Source: Pseudomonas sp. BGr12 (GTDB taxonomy: Bacteria; Pseudomonadota; Gammaproteobacteria; Pseudomonadales; Pseudomonadaceae). From it: 64,000 bases of DNA. Shown here piece by piece: positions 25,412-34,534 of the stretch (within the stretch, counting starts at the first letter, position 1; each line of letters begins with the position of its first letter). The stretch is taken from contig NZ_JALRNF010000002.1 of assembly GCF_030272895.1 (NCBI RefSeq), positions 62,001 to 126,000 on the forward strand, written 5' to 3'. A program made the position numbers and the translations under genes. The notes beneath the pieces were generated by a model, which did no database searches, was not told where the DNA came from, and worked only from the letters and a program-made list of their open reading frames with translations.

Positions 25412-26230
25412 ATGAGCCATAAGCCTTTTCATTCAACGAGCCCGGCTGCCAGCGTATCTGCCGGAGAGCATCTGCGCCGGCTGCGTCGCCAGGCAGGGCT
25501 CAGCCAATTGGAGCTGGCCTTGCTGGCCGGTGTCTCCCAGCGTCACCTGAGCTGTGTGGAAACGGCGCGCGCCAAGGCCAGCCCAAGCACCTTGCACGCC
25601 CTGCTGTCGGCCCTGGACGTACCCCTGGAACAGTGCAACGACATCTTTCTCGCGGCGGGCTTTGCGCCACGCTATGTTGCATCTGCCCCCGACCATCCGG
25701 CGATGAACATGGTGCATGAGGCGGTAGGGCACCTGTTGCAGGCCAACAACCCGGCTCCCGCCCTGGTCATCGCCGGCAACTGGAATGTCATCGCCGCCAA
25801 TGCCAGCACAGGCCTGCTGCTGGATATGGTCGGCATCGACGCCGACCGCCTGGCGGGCCTGAACCTGCTGGACACGCTGCTGCGCCCTGGAGGTCTGGGC
25901 GATCATCTGGTAAACGCGGATGAAATACGCGCAATCGCCTGGCAACGCGCGGCCAGGGAAGCGGTGAGGAGCCCGGAACTCGCTCGCCTGATGCGGGATC
26001 TGCCGGTCACGCCGGCCTTGCCGCTGAATCAGGCACCCGCACCCGTGGTACTGACCCGTTTACGCTCAAGGCTCGGCGAGCTGAAGTTCCTGTCCACCTT
26101 TACCACGTTCGGCATGCCGCTCGACATCACCGTCGAGTCGCTGCGCATCGAGCACCTGATCCCGGCCGATCGTGCAACCTGGCACATCATGACAACGGCG
26201 TACAACGCGTGGTCGGTCGGGCGTAATTGA
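25412..26230 (+). CDS. XRE-family regulator with MmyB-like ligand domain
   Basis: 272 residues from ATG at 25412; ATG codons at 25361 and 25376 are in frame but fall inside the palindrome, which suggests the shorter form. Residues about 18-75 are a helix-turn-helix of the XRE type (LRRLRRQAGLSQLELALLAG, VSQRHLSCVETARAKAS). The rest (about 95-265) reads like the MmyB/PAS-like ligand-binding domain: GNWNVIAANAS, followed later by FGMPLDITVESLRIEHLIPAD. Such proteins in actinobacteria and Pseudomonas sense small molecules, often fatty acids. The likely target is the divergent MAPEG operon. Confidence 0.82.
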   Translation: MSHKPFHSTSPAASVSAGEHLRRLRRQAGLSQLELALLAGVSQRHLSCVETARAKASPSTLHALLSALDVPLEQCNDIFLAAGFAPRYVASAPDHPAMNMVHEAVGHLLQANNPAPALVIAGNWNVIAANASTGLLLDMVGIDADRLAGLNLLDTLLRPGGLGDHLVNADEIRAIAWQRAAREAVRSPELARLMRDLPVTPALPLNQAPAPVVLTRLRSRLGELKFLSTFTTFGMPLDITVESLRIEHLIPADRATWHIMTTAYNAWSVGRN

Positions 26231-26357
26231 GCCAGGGCCCTGGCGGGCCAAACCGTTTCGTCGGAAAAGTGTCGGCGGGCCACATTCGGAGGGACAATCG
26301 AGGGCGATCTTCTCCTCTCGATCATGTCTGTCCCTGGGGCGCAGTCAGGAGCCAACC

Positions 26358-27686
26358 ATGAGCAAGCGCGACAAGCGTGGCAATCCTGTTTCCTATGGCT
26401 CGCAGGAGGCGATCGATGCGCTGGACAGCGCCTGCGACTTGCTGCATGCCTACCAGGCCGATCCGCTGGCGGCGGCTGACGCCATCATCGCCCGGCACCC
26501 GGATTTTGCCTTGGCCCATGCTTTTCGGGCCGGCGCGATTGCGACGGCGACCGACAGGGCGTTTGACGCAGAGCTGCACAAAAGCCTGGACGCGGCTGAG
26601 TGCCTGGCAGCCACCGCCAATGATCGCGAGCGCCAGCATATCCATGCCGTACGCGCCTGGTTCGACGGCGACTGGGAGCGTGCGATCGAGACCTGGGGGC
26701 GTGTTTCGATCGAGCATCCGCGCGATCTGCTGGCACTGCAATTCGCCCACCTGGGCGACTTCTACCTGGGTTACTCGCACATGCTGCGCGATCGCGTGGC
26801 GCGGGTGATGCCGCACTGGGACAAAGAGATTCCCGGTTTTGGCTTTGTCAAAGGGATGTATGCCTTCGGCCTGGAGGAGGCTGGGGATTACCGCCAGGCC
26901 GAAGCGCAGGGGCGCGAGGCGGTTGCCTTGAACCCGCAGGATGGCTGGGCCGTGCATGCCGTCACCCATGTCATGGAAATGCAGGGCCGCAGCGAGGAGG
27001 GGGCCCGGTACCTGTCATCCAGCGCCAGTGCCTGGGCGCCCAATAGCATGTTTGCCTTCCATTTGTGGTGGCACCAGGCGCTGTTCCTGATAGAGGCCAA
27101 TGACCTGGCGGGCGCGCTTCGTCTTTTCGATGAGGACATTTCAGCGGGCGGTTTTGGCCAGGCACTTGAGCTGCTGGATGGATCGGCGCTGCTCTGGCGA
27201 CTCTCCCTGCTCGGTCATGACGTCGGCGAGCGCTGGCACGGGCTGGCGGAAAAATGGCAATCCCGTTGTGAAGACGGCCTCTACGCCTTTAACGACGTCA
27301 ATGCGATGCTCTCGTTCGTGGGGGCCGGAAACAGCCACGCACAGGTTCAGCAGCTGGATACCCTGAGGCGGGCTGCAGCTGGCATAGGCACCAATGCCAT
27401 GATGAGTCGAGAGATCGGTGTGCCCGCCTGCGAAGGGCTGGTGGCGTTCGGTCGTGGGGACTACGCCCAGGCCATCGCCTCGTTGATGCCGCTGCGCGCC
27501 AAGGCCAACCGCTTCGGCGGCAGTCATGCGCAGCGTGATGTCTTCTCCTGGACGCTGACCGAAGCTGCCCTTCGCCTGGGCAACCGCGCGCTCGCCGAGG
27601 CGCTGGTTGCCGAGCGCCTCGCATTGAAGCCAGAGAGCCCGATCAACCGCAACTGGCACAAGCGCGCAGGTCAATTGCAGCAATAA
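26358..27686 (+). CDS. TTC38-like tetratricopeptide protein
   Basis: 442 residues, soluble, all-helical. Segments such as HPDFALAHAFRAGAIATAT, RERQHIHAVRAWFDGDWERA and DGWAVHAVTHVMEMQGRSEEG match, as I remember, the TTC38 family of tetratricopeptide proteins, found in both bacteria and animals, with no defined activity. No signal peptide or membrane segment. It starts 127 bp after the XRE regulator on the same strand and may be read from its own promoter. Confidence 0.75.
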   Translation: MSKRDKRGNPVSYGSQEAIDALDSACDLLHAYQADPLAAADAIIARHPDFALAHAFRAGAIATATDRAFDAELHKSLDAAECLAATANDRERQHIHAVRAWFDGDWERAIETWGRVSIEHPRDLLALQFAHLGDFYLGYSHMLRDRVARVMPHWDKEIPGFGFVKGMYAFGLEEAGDYRQAEAQGREAVALNPQDGWAVHAVTHVMEMQGRSEEGARYLSSSASAWAPNSMFAFHLWWHQALFLIEANDLAGALRLFDEDISAGGFGQALELLDGSALLWRLSLLGHDVGERWHGLAEKWQSRCEDGLYAFNDVNAMLSFVGAGNSHAQVQQLDTLRRAAAGIGTNAMMSREIGVPACEGLVAFGRGDYAQAIASLMPLRAKANRFGGSHAQRDVFSWTLTEAALRLGNRALAEALVAERLALKPESPINRNWHKRAGQLQQ

Positions 27687-27715
27687 GCAGGTGGAGCGAG
27701 TTCGATCGGCCCCGT

Positions 27716-27943
27716 CTATTTCTGCTGCCTGCTGCCTCTGATGTTGCCGGCAACCCCGCCAGCGACGGCGCCGATCGCGGCACCCGTCCATCCACTGCCG
27801 CCGGAGATCGCGGCAATGCCGGCGCCCGCTGCAGCACCGATGGCGGCACCGCTGACCGTCCCTTGCTGCTGGGCGGACATCGAGGTGCAGCCAATCACGC
27901 TCGCCACGGTGAGGGCTGCGGCCAGCAATAGGGACCTGTTCAT
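27716..27943 (-). CDS. small glycine-zipper lipoprotein
   Basis: 75 residues. The ATG at 27943 has GGAGG five bases upstream; a GTG at 27949 is the alternative. A lipoprotein signal ends VIGC (Cys near residue 19), followed by a glycine zipper (SGAAIGAAAGAGIAAISGG, then TGAAIGAVAGGVAG) of the YMGG type. Probably an outer-membrane lipoprotein of unknown role. It lies 11 bp after the next upstream gene's stop and is likely co-transcribed with it. Confidence 0.75.
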   Translation of the reverse strand: MNRSLLLAAALTVASVIGCTSMSAQQQGTVSGAAIGAAAGAGIAAISGGSGWTGAAIGAVAGGVAGNIRGSRQQK

Positions 27944-27954
27944 CTTCACCTCCG

Positions 27955-28335
27955 CTACTTGTTCTGCTTCAGGCCGGGCACGACCATCTCGAACCAGAGG
28001 GTCTCGATGACGGGTCGTTTCGCCTGGTCAGGATGGGCGGCGTACCATTGGTTGAGCCCTTCGCGCACGGTATCGAGCGTCTGGCCCTTCAAGCCCCGGC
28101 CGAAACGTGGAATCAGGCTGTGCTCGTCGCTCGGCGGCTTGGCCTCATGGTAGGCCGACTCCACCTCGTAGGCATTGGCGATGCCGATGAGATAGACCTT
28201 CTTGAGCTGCTCCGACGACTGCATCCATTGCTCGCCGGTGATCAGGGCAACCCCTTCGGCGCGGGCAATACCCGAAGCCGTCATCAGGCTCACCCAGGCC
28301 GCCAACACCAACGTGCCCAATCGCAATGCGCTCAT
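27955..28335 (-). CDS. secreted protein of unknown function
   Basis: 126 residues from ATG at 28335 with AGGAGGAAGG upstream, a strong ribosome site. A signal peptide (residues 4-25, cut after ARA-E) is followed by a compact 100-residue domain (ITGEQWMQSSEQLKKVYLIG, RFGRGLKGQTLDTVREGLNQ). The G-x-x-W and long helix layout is reminiscent of Rap1a/Tai-type immunity proteins, but the cysteines of that family are missing, so I do not assign it. It leads a two-gene unit with the glycine-zipper lipoprotein. Confidence 0.65.
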   Translation of the reverse strand: MSALRLGTLVLAAWVSLMTASGIARAEGVALITGEQWMQSSEQLKKVYLIGIANAYEVESAYHEAKPPSDEHSLIPRFGRGLKGQTLDTVREGLNQWYAAHPDQAKRPVIETLWFEMVVPGLKQNK

Positions 28336-28569
28336 CGCCTTCCTCCTCGCCAGGTTGAAGCTCGACACGTGCAGCTTGTCAGGTTGTCTCGCGCTTCCAT
28401 CATCAGCCGGTAACCCCGGGCCTACAGACAAGTTTAGATTCCCGAGTGAAGGCCGCGATGTTTTTGGCGCTGACGGGAACCGTCGCGACGACCGGTTGAG
28501 TCCACAGCCAAAAGCGGACATCGGCCTGGTGCAATGCTACCCTGCGCCGGACCCACTCAAGGCAGCCCC

Positions 28570-29064
28570 ATGGACATACCGCCGCGCTTGATCATCCATG
28601 AATCCAGATACTGGGTTCTCAATCACCGCATGGACAGTGCGTTGCCGGGCTACCTGATGCTCAGTGCAAAGCAGATGACCCACTCCCTGGCAGCGCTACC
28701 GATCGAAGCGCAAGCGGAGCTGGGGGTGTTGCAAGCGCGAATACAGAAAGCCATCGACGATCAGCTACAGCCCAAACGCTTGTATATCGGCCGCTTCGGG
28801 CATGGTGCAGGCTACGCCATACACTTCCACTTCATCCCGGTGTATGCCTGGGTCGAAGCTTTGTTCTGGGAAGACGAAAGGTACAGGTTGCTGCAAACCT
28901 TCGGCTCGATCGACAGTGCGCTGGCGCAAACAGATGGCGCAGAGCTGATGCTGTTTGTGTGGCGCGAGTTTTGTGAACGCCCTGAGCCGCCACCGGTGCA
29001 AGGCCCCTCTGTCGATCAGGTTATTGCGGCCCTGCGTACTGCATTGAGTCCGGCTTCGGTTTGA
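28570..29064 (+). CDS. HIT-like protein with altered histidine triad
   Basis: 164 residues from ATG at 28570. The segment GYAIHFHFIPVY at about residues 81-92 aligns with the HIT motif H-x-H-x-H; the middle (catalytic) H85 and last H87 are kept, but the first position is alanine (A83). An upstream HIT-like strand (GYLMLSAKQMTHSLAALP) supports the fold. HIT proteins are nucleotide hydrolases or transferases. The altered triad suggests either reduced or changed activity. It is followed by a LysR gene on the same strand. Confidence 0.75.
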   Translation: MDIPPRLIIHESRYWVLNHRMDSALPGYLMLSAKQMTHSLAALPIEAQAELGVLQARIQKAIDDQLQPKRLYIGRFGHGAGYAIHFHFIPVYAWVEALFWEDERYRLLQTFGSIDSALAQTDGAELMLFVWREFCERPEPPPVQGPSVDQVIAALRTALSPASV

Positions 29065-29169
29065 CGCAAAGGATGGAGTGTCATTCAATGCCTGCCATCG
29101 TCAAATCCGCCAGTGGCTACTTTCCTCCATTTCTGTCCGGGAGATCTTGTGCTTAGAACTGTTGCAGAC

Positions 29170-30054
29170 ATGGATCTACGCCTGCTGCGCATTTTCTCCG
29201 CCGTGGTGAAATGCGGGGGCTTCACCGCTGCCCAGGCGGAGCTGAACATGAGCCAGTCCAATATCAGCACGCATATCTCGGGCCTGGAGAAACGCCTCGG
29301 CTACCGGATCTGCGAGCGCGGCAAGGGTGGTTTCCGCCTGACGGAAAAAGGCGAGCGGATTCTCCAGGCCGCCAATGCCTTGTTCGACGCGGTCGATGTC
29401 TTTCGCGACCAGGCACAGGACCTGTCCGGTCGACTGGTCGGCGATCTGTACCTGGGCCTGGCCGATAACATTGCCACCTTGCCGGCCGCCCGCATCGATG
29501 CGGCCATCGCGCGGTTCTACCAGCGCGACCACGACATGCACCTGCACATCTTCGTCAACTCACCCACTGAGCTTGAGCTGGCGGTGATCGATGGGCAGCT
29601 CGACCTGGCGATTTCCTATTTCAGCCGGCCACTGCCGACCCTGGCGTACCAGCCGCTGTATGTGGAGGAAGTGGGCGTTTTTTGCGGGAGCCGGCATCCG
29701 TTGTTCGAGGTTGCCGAGCCGGAGCTTGCGGCGCTCCAGGCCAGTGACTGGATCAAGCATGGCTTCCTGCCAGTCGACCAGGTGCTACCGATCACGCCGC
29801 GTCGAGTCTCGGCTACCGCCCACCACATGGAAGCGGTGGTACACGCGGTGCTGGCCGGCACGCACCTGGGGTACTTGCCCACCCATTATGCCCAGCCCTG
29901 GTTGAACGGCGGCCAGATGCGGGCGCTGCATGCCGATACGCTGCGTTATGAAGTACCGCACAGCATGATCACCCCCCTTGGCCGCCCCCAGAGCGAGGCG
30001 GTCAGCGCCTTCATTGAAGACTTGCTGACCGAGCACGCCCTGGCGGACGACTAG
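29170..30054 (+). CDS. LysR-family transcriptional regulator
   Basis: 294 residues from ATG at 29170. A GTG at 29149, with GGGAG five bases upstream, would add seven residues and is a real alternative. The DNA-binding part (LLRIFSAVVKCGGFTAAQAEL, then SQSNISTHISGLEKRLGYR) and a C-terminal effector domain are clear. It converges on the aldehyde dehydrogenase gene at 30065 with a 10-bp gap. Being next to it, it may control the permease-dehydrogenase operon, but it is not divergent from that operon's promoter. Confidence 0.86.
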   Translation: MDLRLLRIFSAVVKCGGFTAAQAELNMSQSNISTHISGLEKRLGYRICERGKGGFRLTEKGERILQAANALFDAVDVFRDQAQDLSGRLVGDLYLGLADNIATLPAARIDAAIARFYQRDHDMHLHIFVNSPTELELAVIDGQLDLAISYFSRPLPTLAYQPLYVEEVGVFCGSRHPLFEVAEPELAALQASDWIKHGFLPVDQVLPITPRRVSATAHHMEAVVHAVLAGTHLGYLPTHYAQPWLNGGQMRALHADTLRYEVPHSMITPLGRPQSEAVSAFIEDLLTEHALADD

Positions 30055-30064
30055 TGCTGGCCGA

Positions 30065-31498
30065 TCAGTCCAGGCAGCGCGTCACATGCTTGACCGATTG
30101 ATAGGCCGACAGGCCCCAGGGGCCTAGCTCGCGGCCGATACCGCTGCCTTTGCTGCCGCCCCAGGAGGTTTCCACGAACACCGCCTGTATCGAGTTGATC
30201 CACACGTGGCCGACCTCCAGGGCCGCCGCGACGCGCTCGGCCCGGGTCAGGTCGGCGCTGACCACCGTGGCCACCAGCCCGTACTGGCTGTCATTGGCCA
30301 GTTCCACGGCCTGGGCTTCGCTGCTGAATCGATGGGTGCACAGCACCGGCCCGAAGATTTCCTGGCGCCACAGCGCGCTGTCCAGCGGCACGTCGGTGTA
30401 CACCGTCGGGCTGACGAACCAGCCGGGCATCTGCAACGCATACCCGCCCGTCAGGCAGTGCAGGCCCTCGCTGCGCGCCAGCTCGAAACAGGCGGTGACC
30501 TTGGAGAACTGCGCTTCGCTACTGAGCGGGCCCATGTCGACCTCGTCGTCGAGCGGATTGCCCACGCGCAACTTCTCCAGGGCGTTCTTCAAGCGCGCCA
30601 GCAGGGGCTCGGCGATGCTGTCCTGCACCAACAGGCGCGAGGTCGCCGAGCACATTTGCCCGGCATTCCAGCAGATCCCGGCGATGATCCATTCCACGGC
30701 CTGGTCCAGGTCGCAGTCGTCGAACACCAGGATGGCGGACTTGCCACCGAGCTCCAGGGTCAGCGGGCGGCAGTAGTCGGCGGCGCTGTGCATGACCGCG
30801 CTGCCGGTTTTATTGCTGCCGGTGAACGACAGCTTGTCGATGCCCGGGTGGGTGCTGAGGGCAACGCCCGTCTCGGCGCCACCACCGACGATGTTCAGTA
30901 CACCTTGGGGCAGACCGATTTCGTGGGCGATCTCGGCAAACACCTGCTCGATCAAGGGGGTGACTTCCGACGGCTTGAGCACGACGGTGCAACCCGCGGC
31001 CAGGGCCGGGGCCAGCTTCCAGGCGCTGGTCACCAGCGGGAAGTTCCACGGCACGATCAAGCCGACCACGCCGATGGCTTCAAGGCGAGTGTGCGAACGA
31101 AAACCTGGCGCCGGCAGGGCGACCTCAGCGTTCTGGCGTGCGTCCAGCTGCTCGGCGAGCCCGGCGTAGTAGGTGAAGGTGGCGACGGCGTCGTCGACAT
31201 CGGCGCTGGCTTCATGCCGCGGCTTGCCGTTGTTCTGCATTTGCAGGGCAACCAGGCTGTCACGGCGCTGTTTAAGCTGTTCGGCAAAACCCCGCAGGTA
31301 GGTGGCACGCCGGGCGGCGTTCAGGCCCTGCCAGCGGGGCAGCGCCTGGCGCGCGGCACGGACCGCCTGATCGACCTGTGCCGGGCTGCAGCTGTGCAGT
31401 TGGGCGAAGGGTTGCGCCAGGCAGGGGTCGTAGGCAACCACCAGGTGATCGCTTTGCCCCGCCACCCACTGACCGTCGATGAAGTGGGACTGGCTCAT
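30065..31498 (-). CDS. NAD(P)+-dependent aldehyde dehydrogenase (betaine-aldehyde type)
   Basis: 477 residues of the ALDH superfamily: PWNFP at 150-154, cofactor lysine K175 in LKPSE, nucleotide-binding FTGSNKTG (226-233), general base E249 in LELGGKS and the catalytic C283 in GQMCSA. Closest in flavour to betaine-aldehyde or aminoaldehyde dehydrogenases, which oxidise omega-amino or trimethylammonio aldehydes. Its start overlaps the stop of an iron alcohol dehydrogenase, implying an alcohol to aldehyde to acid sequence on one substrate. Substrate is inferred, not seen. Confidence 0.88.
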   Translation of the reverse strand: MSQSHFIDGQWVAGQSDHLVVAYDPCLAQPFAQLHSCSPAQVDQAVRAARQALPRWQGLNAARRATYLRGFAEQLKQRRDSLVALQMQNNGKPRHEASADVDDAVATFTYYAGLAEQLDARQNAEVALPAPGFRSHTRLEAIGVVGLIVPWNFPLVTSAWKLAPALAAGCTVVLKPSEVTPLIEQVFAEIAHEIGLPQGVLNIVGGGAETGVALSTHPGIDKLSFTGSNKTGSAVMHSAADYCRPLTLELGGKSAILVFDDCDLDQAVEWIIAGICWNAGQMCSATSRLLVQDSIAEPLLARLKNALEKLRVGNPLDDEVDMGPLSSEAQFSKVTACFELARSEGLHCLTGGYALQMPGWFVSPTVYTDVPLDSALWRQEIFGPVLCTHRFSSEAQAVELANDSQYGLVATVVSADLTRAERVAAALEVGHVWINSIQAVFVETSWGGSKGSGIGRELGPWGLSAYQSVKHVTRCLD

Positions 31499-32691
31499 TG
31501 CTGTGCTCCCGGCAATACACCGAGCACGGCATTACGGAAAATATGGCTGTATTCGCTCGCCGTCAGCGGGCGCGCATTGGTGTCGGAGGAGGAAATGTCC
31601 GCCAGGGCTTGCTCGCCCACCCAGGCCTCGTCCGCCAGGTCCAGGCCAATTTCGGCCAGGGTGTGGGGGATGCCCAGTTGCCTGCGCAGACCGAGCACCC
31701 AGTTGAGGAAGCCATGGAAATCGGGCTGCTCCAGTTCCAGGTAGCGCGCCAGGCGGCCGATGTTTTCGCCGATCGCCGAGTGGTTGGCCACCAGCACGTA
31801 AGGCAGCAGGATCGCGTTCAGCAGACCGTGGTGCTTGTGGTAGCGGGCACCCAGGGGGTGGGCGAGGGCATGCACGCCGCCCAGGCCTTTCTGGAAGGCC
31901 ACCGCGGCCATGGCCGAGGCGACCAGCATGCCTTCGCGGGCGAGCAGGTCCTGGCCGTCGCGTACGGCATTGCCCAGGTGCTCGCCCACCAGGCGAATCC
32001 CTTCGACGGCGATGCCGCTGGACATCGGGTGGTAGAGGGGCGAGCAGAAGGCTTCGATGTGATGGGTCAGGGCATCCATGCCGGTGGCCGCCGTCAAGGC
32101 CGGCGGCAGGCCACGGGTCAGCACAGGGTCGAGCAATACACAGGCAGGCAGCAGCTGCGGGTGGCTGACCACGCGCTTGATCTGATGCGCGGTGTCGGTC
32201 AGCACGGCTTCACGGCCGAGTTCCGAGCCGGTGCCGGCGGTGGTCGGCAGGGCAATCAGGGGCGCCAGCCCCAGGTCCGGGAAGTCGGCCAGGGTCGGGT
32301 AGGCCTCGATGATCCGCGACCACTGGAATCGTTCCAGACCTTCGGCGTCACGCGAGGCCAGGCAGATGCCCTTGGCGGCATCCATGGCGCTGCCGCCGCC
32401 CAGGGCGATGAGTGAGTCGTGGTTGCCGGCCTTGAACGCCGCGACGCCGCGCTCGACGTCGTCCAGGCTCGGGTTGGCCTCGATGGCGGAGAATACGGCA
32501 AAGGCGATGTCGGCTTGCTGAAGATGATTGGTCAGCAGGGCAAAGGGTTCCAGGGGCAGCATCCCGGGATCGGTGACCAGCAGGGGCTTGCGCATGCCCA
32601 GCAACGCGCAGCGCTGGGCCAGGGTGGCGAGCGCGCCGGCGCCACAGAAGATCTCGGTGGGGTAGTTCCAGTAGTGAAGCGTGGCAGACAT
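31495..32691 (-). CDS. iron-containing alcohol dehydrogenase
   Basis: 398 residues from ATG at 32691. The NAD-binding GGGSAMDAAKGI, and metal-site segments GMDALTHHIEAF and HALAHPLGARYHKHHG with several histidines, are the signatures of group III Fe-dependent alcohol dehydrogenases. The final bases overlap the start of the aldehyde dehydrogenase gene (ATGA). Together with the permease encoded upstream it forms a probable uptake-and-oxidation operon for an amino alcohol or related compound. Confidence 0.88.
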   Translation of the reverse strand: MSATLHYWNYPTEIFCGAGALATLAQRCALLGMRKPLLVTDPGMLPLEPFALLTNHLQQADIAFAVFSAIEANPSLDDVERGVAAFKAGNHDSLIALGGGSAMDAAKGICLASRDAEGLERFQWSRIIEAYPTLADFPDLGLAPLIALPTTAGTGSELGREAVLTDTAHQIKRVVSHPQLLPACVLLDPVLTRGLPPALTAATGMDALTHHIEAFCSPLYHPMSSGIAVEGIRLVGEHLGNAVRDGQDLLAREGMLVASAMAAVAFQKGLGGVHALAHPLGARYHKHHGLLNAILLPYVLVANHSAIGENIGRLARYLELEQPDFHGFLNWVLGLRRQLGIPHTLAEIGLDLADEAWVGEQALADISSSDTNARPLTASEYSHIFRNAVLGVLPGAQQ

Positions 32692-32776
32692 ACGGGTGCT
32701 CCAAAGCAGCGGGCTGGAGGCGTGTTTCAGCCTCCACCCGTCAAAGAGAGTGGTGCCCGGCAGGCACCGCAAGGGA

Positions 32777-34246
32777 TCAGTCGGTCAGCGCGGCGCGCTG
32801 GTAGGGCTTGGCCAGGACCATGTAGAGCAGGCCCAGTACCGCCAGGGTCGAGAACACCAGGATCACGGCCCAGACCTGGAACCAGGGCGCGCCAGTTGGG
32901 GCCAGCGATTCGCGCGGCCAGGCGACGTTGATGCTTTCGAACACCAGCCAGACGAATGCCAGCAGGTTGACCAGCAACCCCCAACGCCCGAGGCTGAACA
33001 CCCCGGCTTCGGCTTTCCAGCGGCCGCCCAGCCGTGCCAGCAGCGCGCAGGTGATCACGATCAGGAAGACCACGAAGAAGCCTCCGCTGCCAAAGGCGAT
33101 CAGGGTGCCGACGGCGGTTGCGTTCAGGCCCAGGGCCAGGCCGAAGCTGGCGAACAGCGTGCTGAACACCATGGCAGCCAGCGGCACCTTGCGTTTGTCG
33201 ACGCGGCGCAACAAGGCCGAGGCGGGGAGGATCGAGTCACGGGCCATGCCGAACACGGCGCGGCCCAGGTAGGTTTGTACCGACACCACGCAGGCAATGA
33301 AGGCCACCAGCACCACGCCGACGAACGGACGCTCGGCCCAGGCCCCGAAAGCATCGACCACGGCGGGGGTCACCGGGTCGACCACCTGGCCCGAGACCAT
33401 CGCCGCGGTATCGGTATAGGACAGGGTGACGGCGAACGCCGTGAGCATCACGGTCAGGCCGACCAGGATCATCGAGCGCAGGATGGCACGCGGTGTCGAA
33501 GTGCGGGCGTCGGCGGTTTCCTCCGACACTTGCGAGCAGGCATCGAAGCCCAGGAACGCCCAGCCACCGACCGCCATGGCGGTGAGAAAACCGGTCAGGT
33601 AGGACCCGTCCGTAGCTTGGGTCGCGCTCACGCCTTCGAACAGCATGGAAAGGGAATGATTGCGGAAGAACAGCAGCAACAGTGTACCGATGCCGATGGA
33701 GGCAATCGCCTCGGCGACGATGCCCGCGTTTACAAAGTGTTTGAGCGGGTTGATGCCCAGCAGATTCACGCCGAGCCCGAGCAGCAACAGGGCCCCGCCA
33801 CTGGCCACCTGGGCATTGGCGCTCGGCGCTTCACCGGTCAAAAACAGCCAGAGCCAGAAGCCGCCCAGATACGCGACGGTGGTCAAGGAGGCCAGTGCCG
33901 AGGCCAGGTACATGAACCCGGTGAACCAGGCCCAGCGATCACCTGCCAGACGCTTGACCCACTGATAACAGCCACCGGCCAGCGGGTACTGGGATGAAAG
34001 TTCTGCATACACCAGTGCCACCAGCAACTGCAATGCCAGGCACAGCGGAACGATCCAGACCCACGAAGGGCCAACGCTCATGGCGCCGAGCGACATGACC
34101 GAATAGATCCCGACGACGGGAGAAACGGTCGCAAAGCCCACGGAGAACGACGACCACAGCGACAGCCCGCGGTGCAGCTCCTGTTTGTATCCCTGGCGCT
34201 GCAGCAGATGTTCGTCAGTGTTCTTATGGAGTGTGGAGTCCATCAT
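32777..34246 (-). CDS. APC-family amino acid/amine permease
   Basis: 489 residues, about 12 membrane segments, from the first of two ATG codons (34246), six bases after GAGG. The early part SLWSSFSVGFATVSPVVGIY and the conserved AELSSQYPLAGGCYQWVKRLAG stretch mark the APC superfamily (GABA permease/amino-acid transporter, GabP-UGA4 flavour). It lies 85 bp upstream of the alcohol dehydrogenase gene. It likely supplies an amine or amino alcohol to the two dehydrogenases. Confidence 0.87.
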   Translation of the reverse strand: MMDSTLHKNTDEHLLQRQGYKQELHRGLSLWSSFSVGFATVSPVVGIYSVMSLGAMSVGPSWVWIVPLCLALQLLVALVYAELSSQYPLAGGCYQWVKRLAGDRWAWFTGFMYLASALASLTTVAYLGGFWLWLFLTGEAPSANAQVASGGALLLLGLGVNLLGINPLKHFVNAGIVAEAIASIGIGTLLLLFFRNHSLSMLFEGVSATQATDGSYLTGFLTAMAVGGWAFLGFDACSQVSEETADARTSTPRAILRSMILVGLTVMLTAFAVTLSYTDTAAMVSGQVVDPVTPAVVDAFGAWAERPFVGVVLVAFIACVVSVQTYLGRAVFGMARDSILPASALLRRVDKRKVPLAAMVFSTLFASFGLALGLNATAVGTLIAFGSGGFFVVFLIVITCALLARLGGRWKAEAGVFSLGRWGLLVNLLAFVWLVFESINVAWPRESLAPTGAPWFQVWAVILVFSTLAVLGLLYMVLAKPYQRAALTD

Positions 34247-34534
34247 CGTGCACCTCGCACGGAGGTGGAGGACGTTACAACGGATGAGCGCGCTGGAAGG
34301 CCCGAAGCGTATGTAAGAGTGTATTTCATAGGGAGTCCTGAGTCGGCAGGTCAAATTATTTTTGGGAGGGCCTTTCAGGGCAAAAGGCTTACCGACGTTA
34401 CGTGCCCATTTTTTACGAGCCGACTCAGTCTAGAGCGAACAAACATCAACAAGAATTCATATGTTTCGAAGCTAGCATCAAAAAAATAAGATGTTTGCCT
34501 GGCGATGAGGTGGTCCGAGAACGACGGCTGCCAG
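34247..34534. other. intergenic promoter region of the permease operon
   Basis: About 290 bp between the permease start and the end of the outer-membrane channel gene, both on the minus strand. It is A+T-rich near 34435-34500 and must hold the promoter of the permease-dehydrogenase operon. I see no gene, no REP unit and no clear terminator. Confidence 0.5.

Noticed and set aside
27955..28335. Rap1a/Tai-type T6SS immunity protein
   Set aside because: Layout is similar but the conserved cysteines are lacking and there is no T6SS effector gene next to it.
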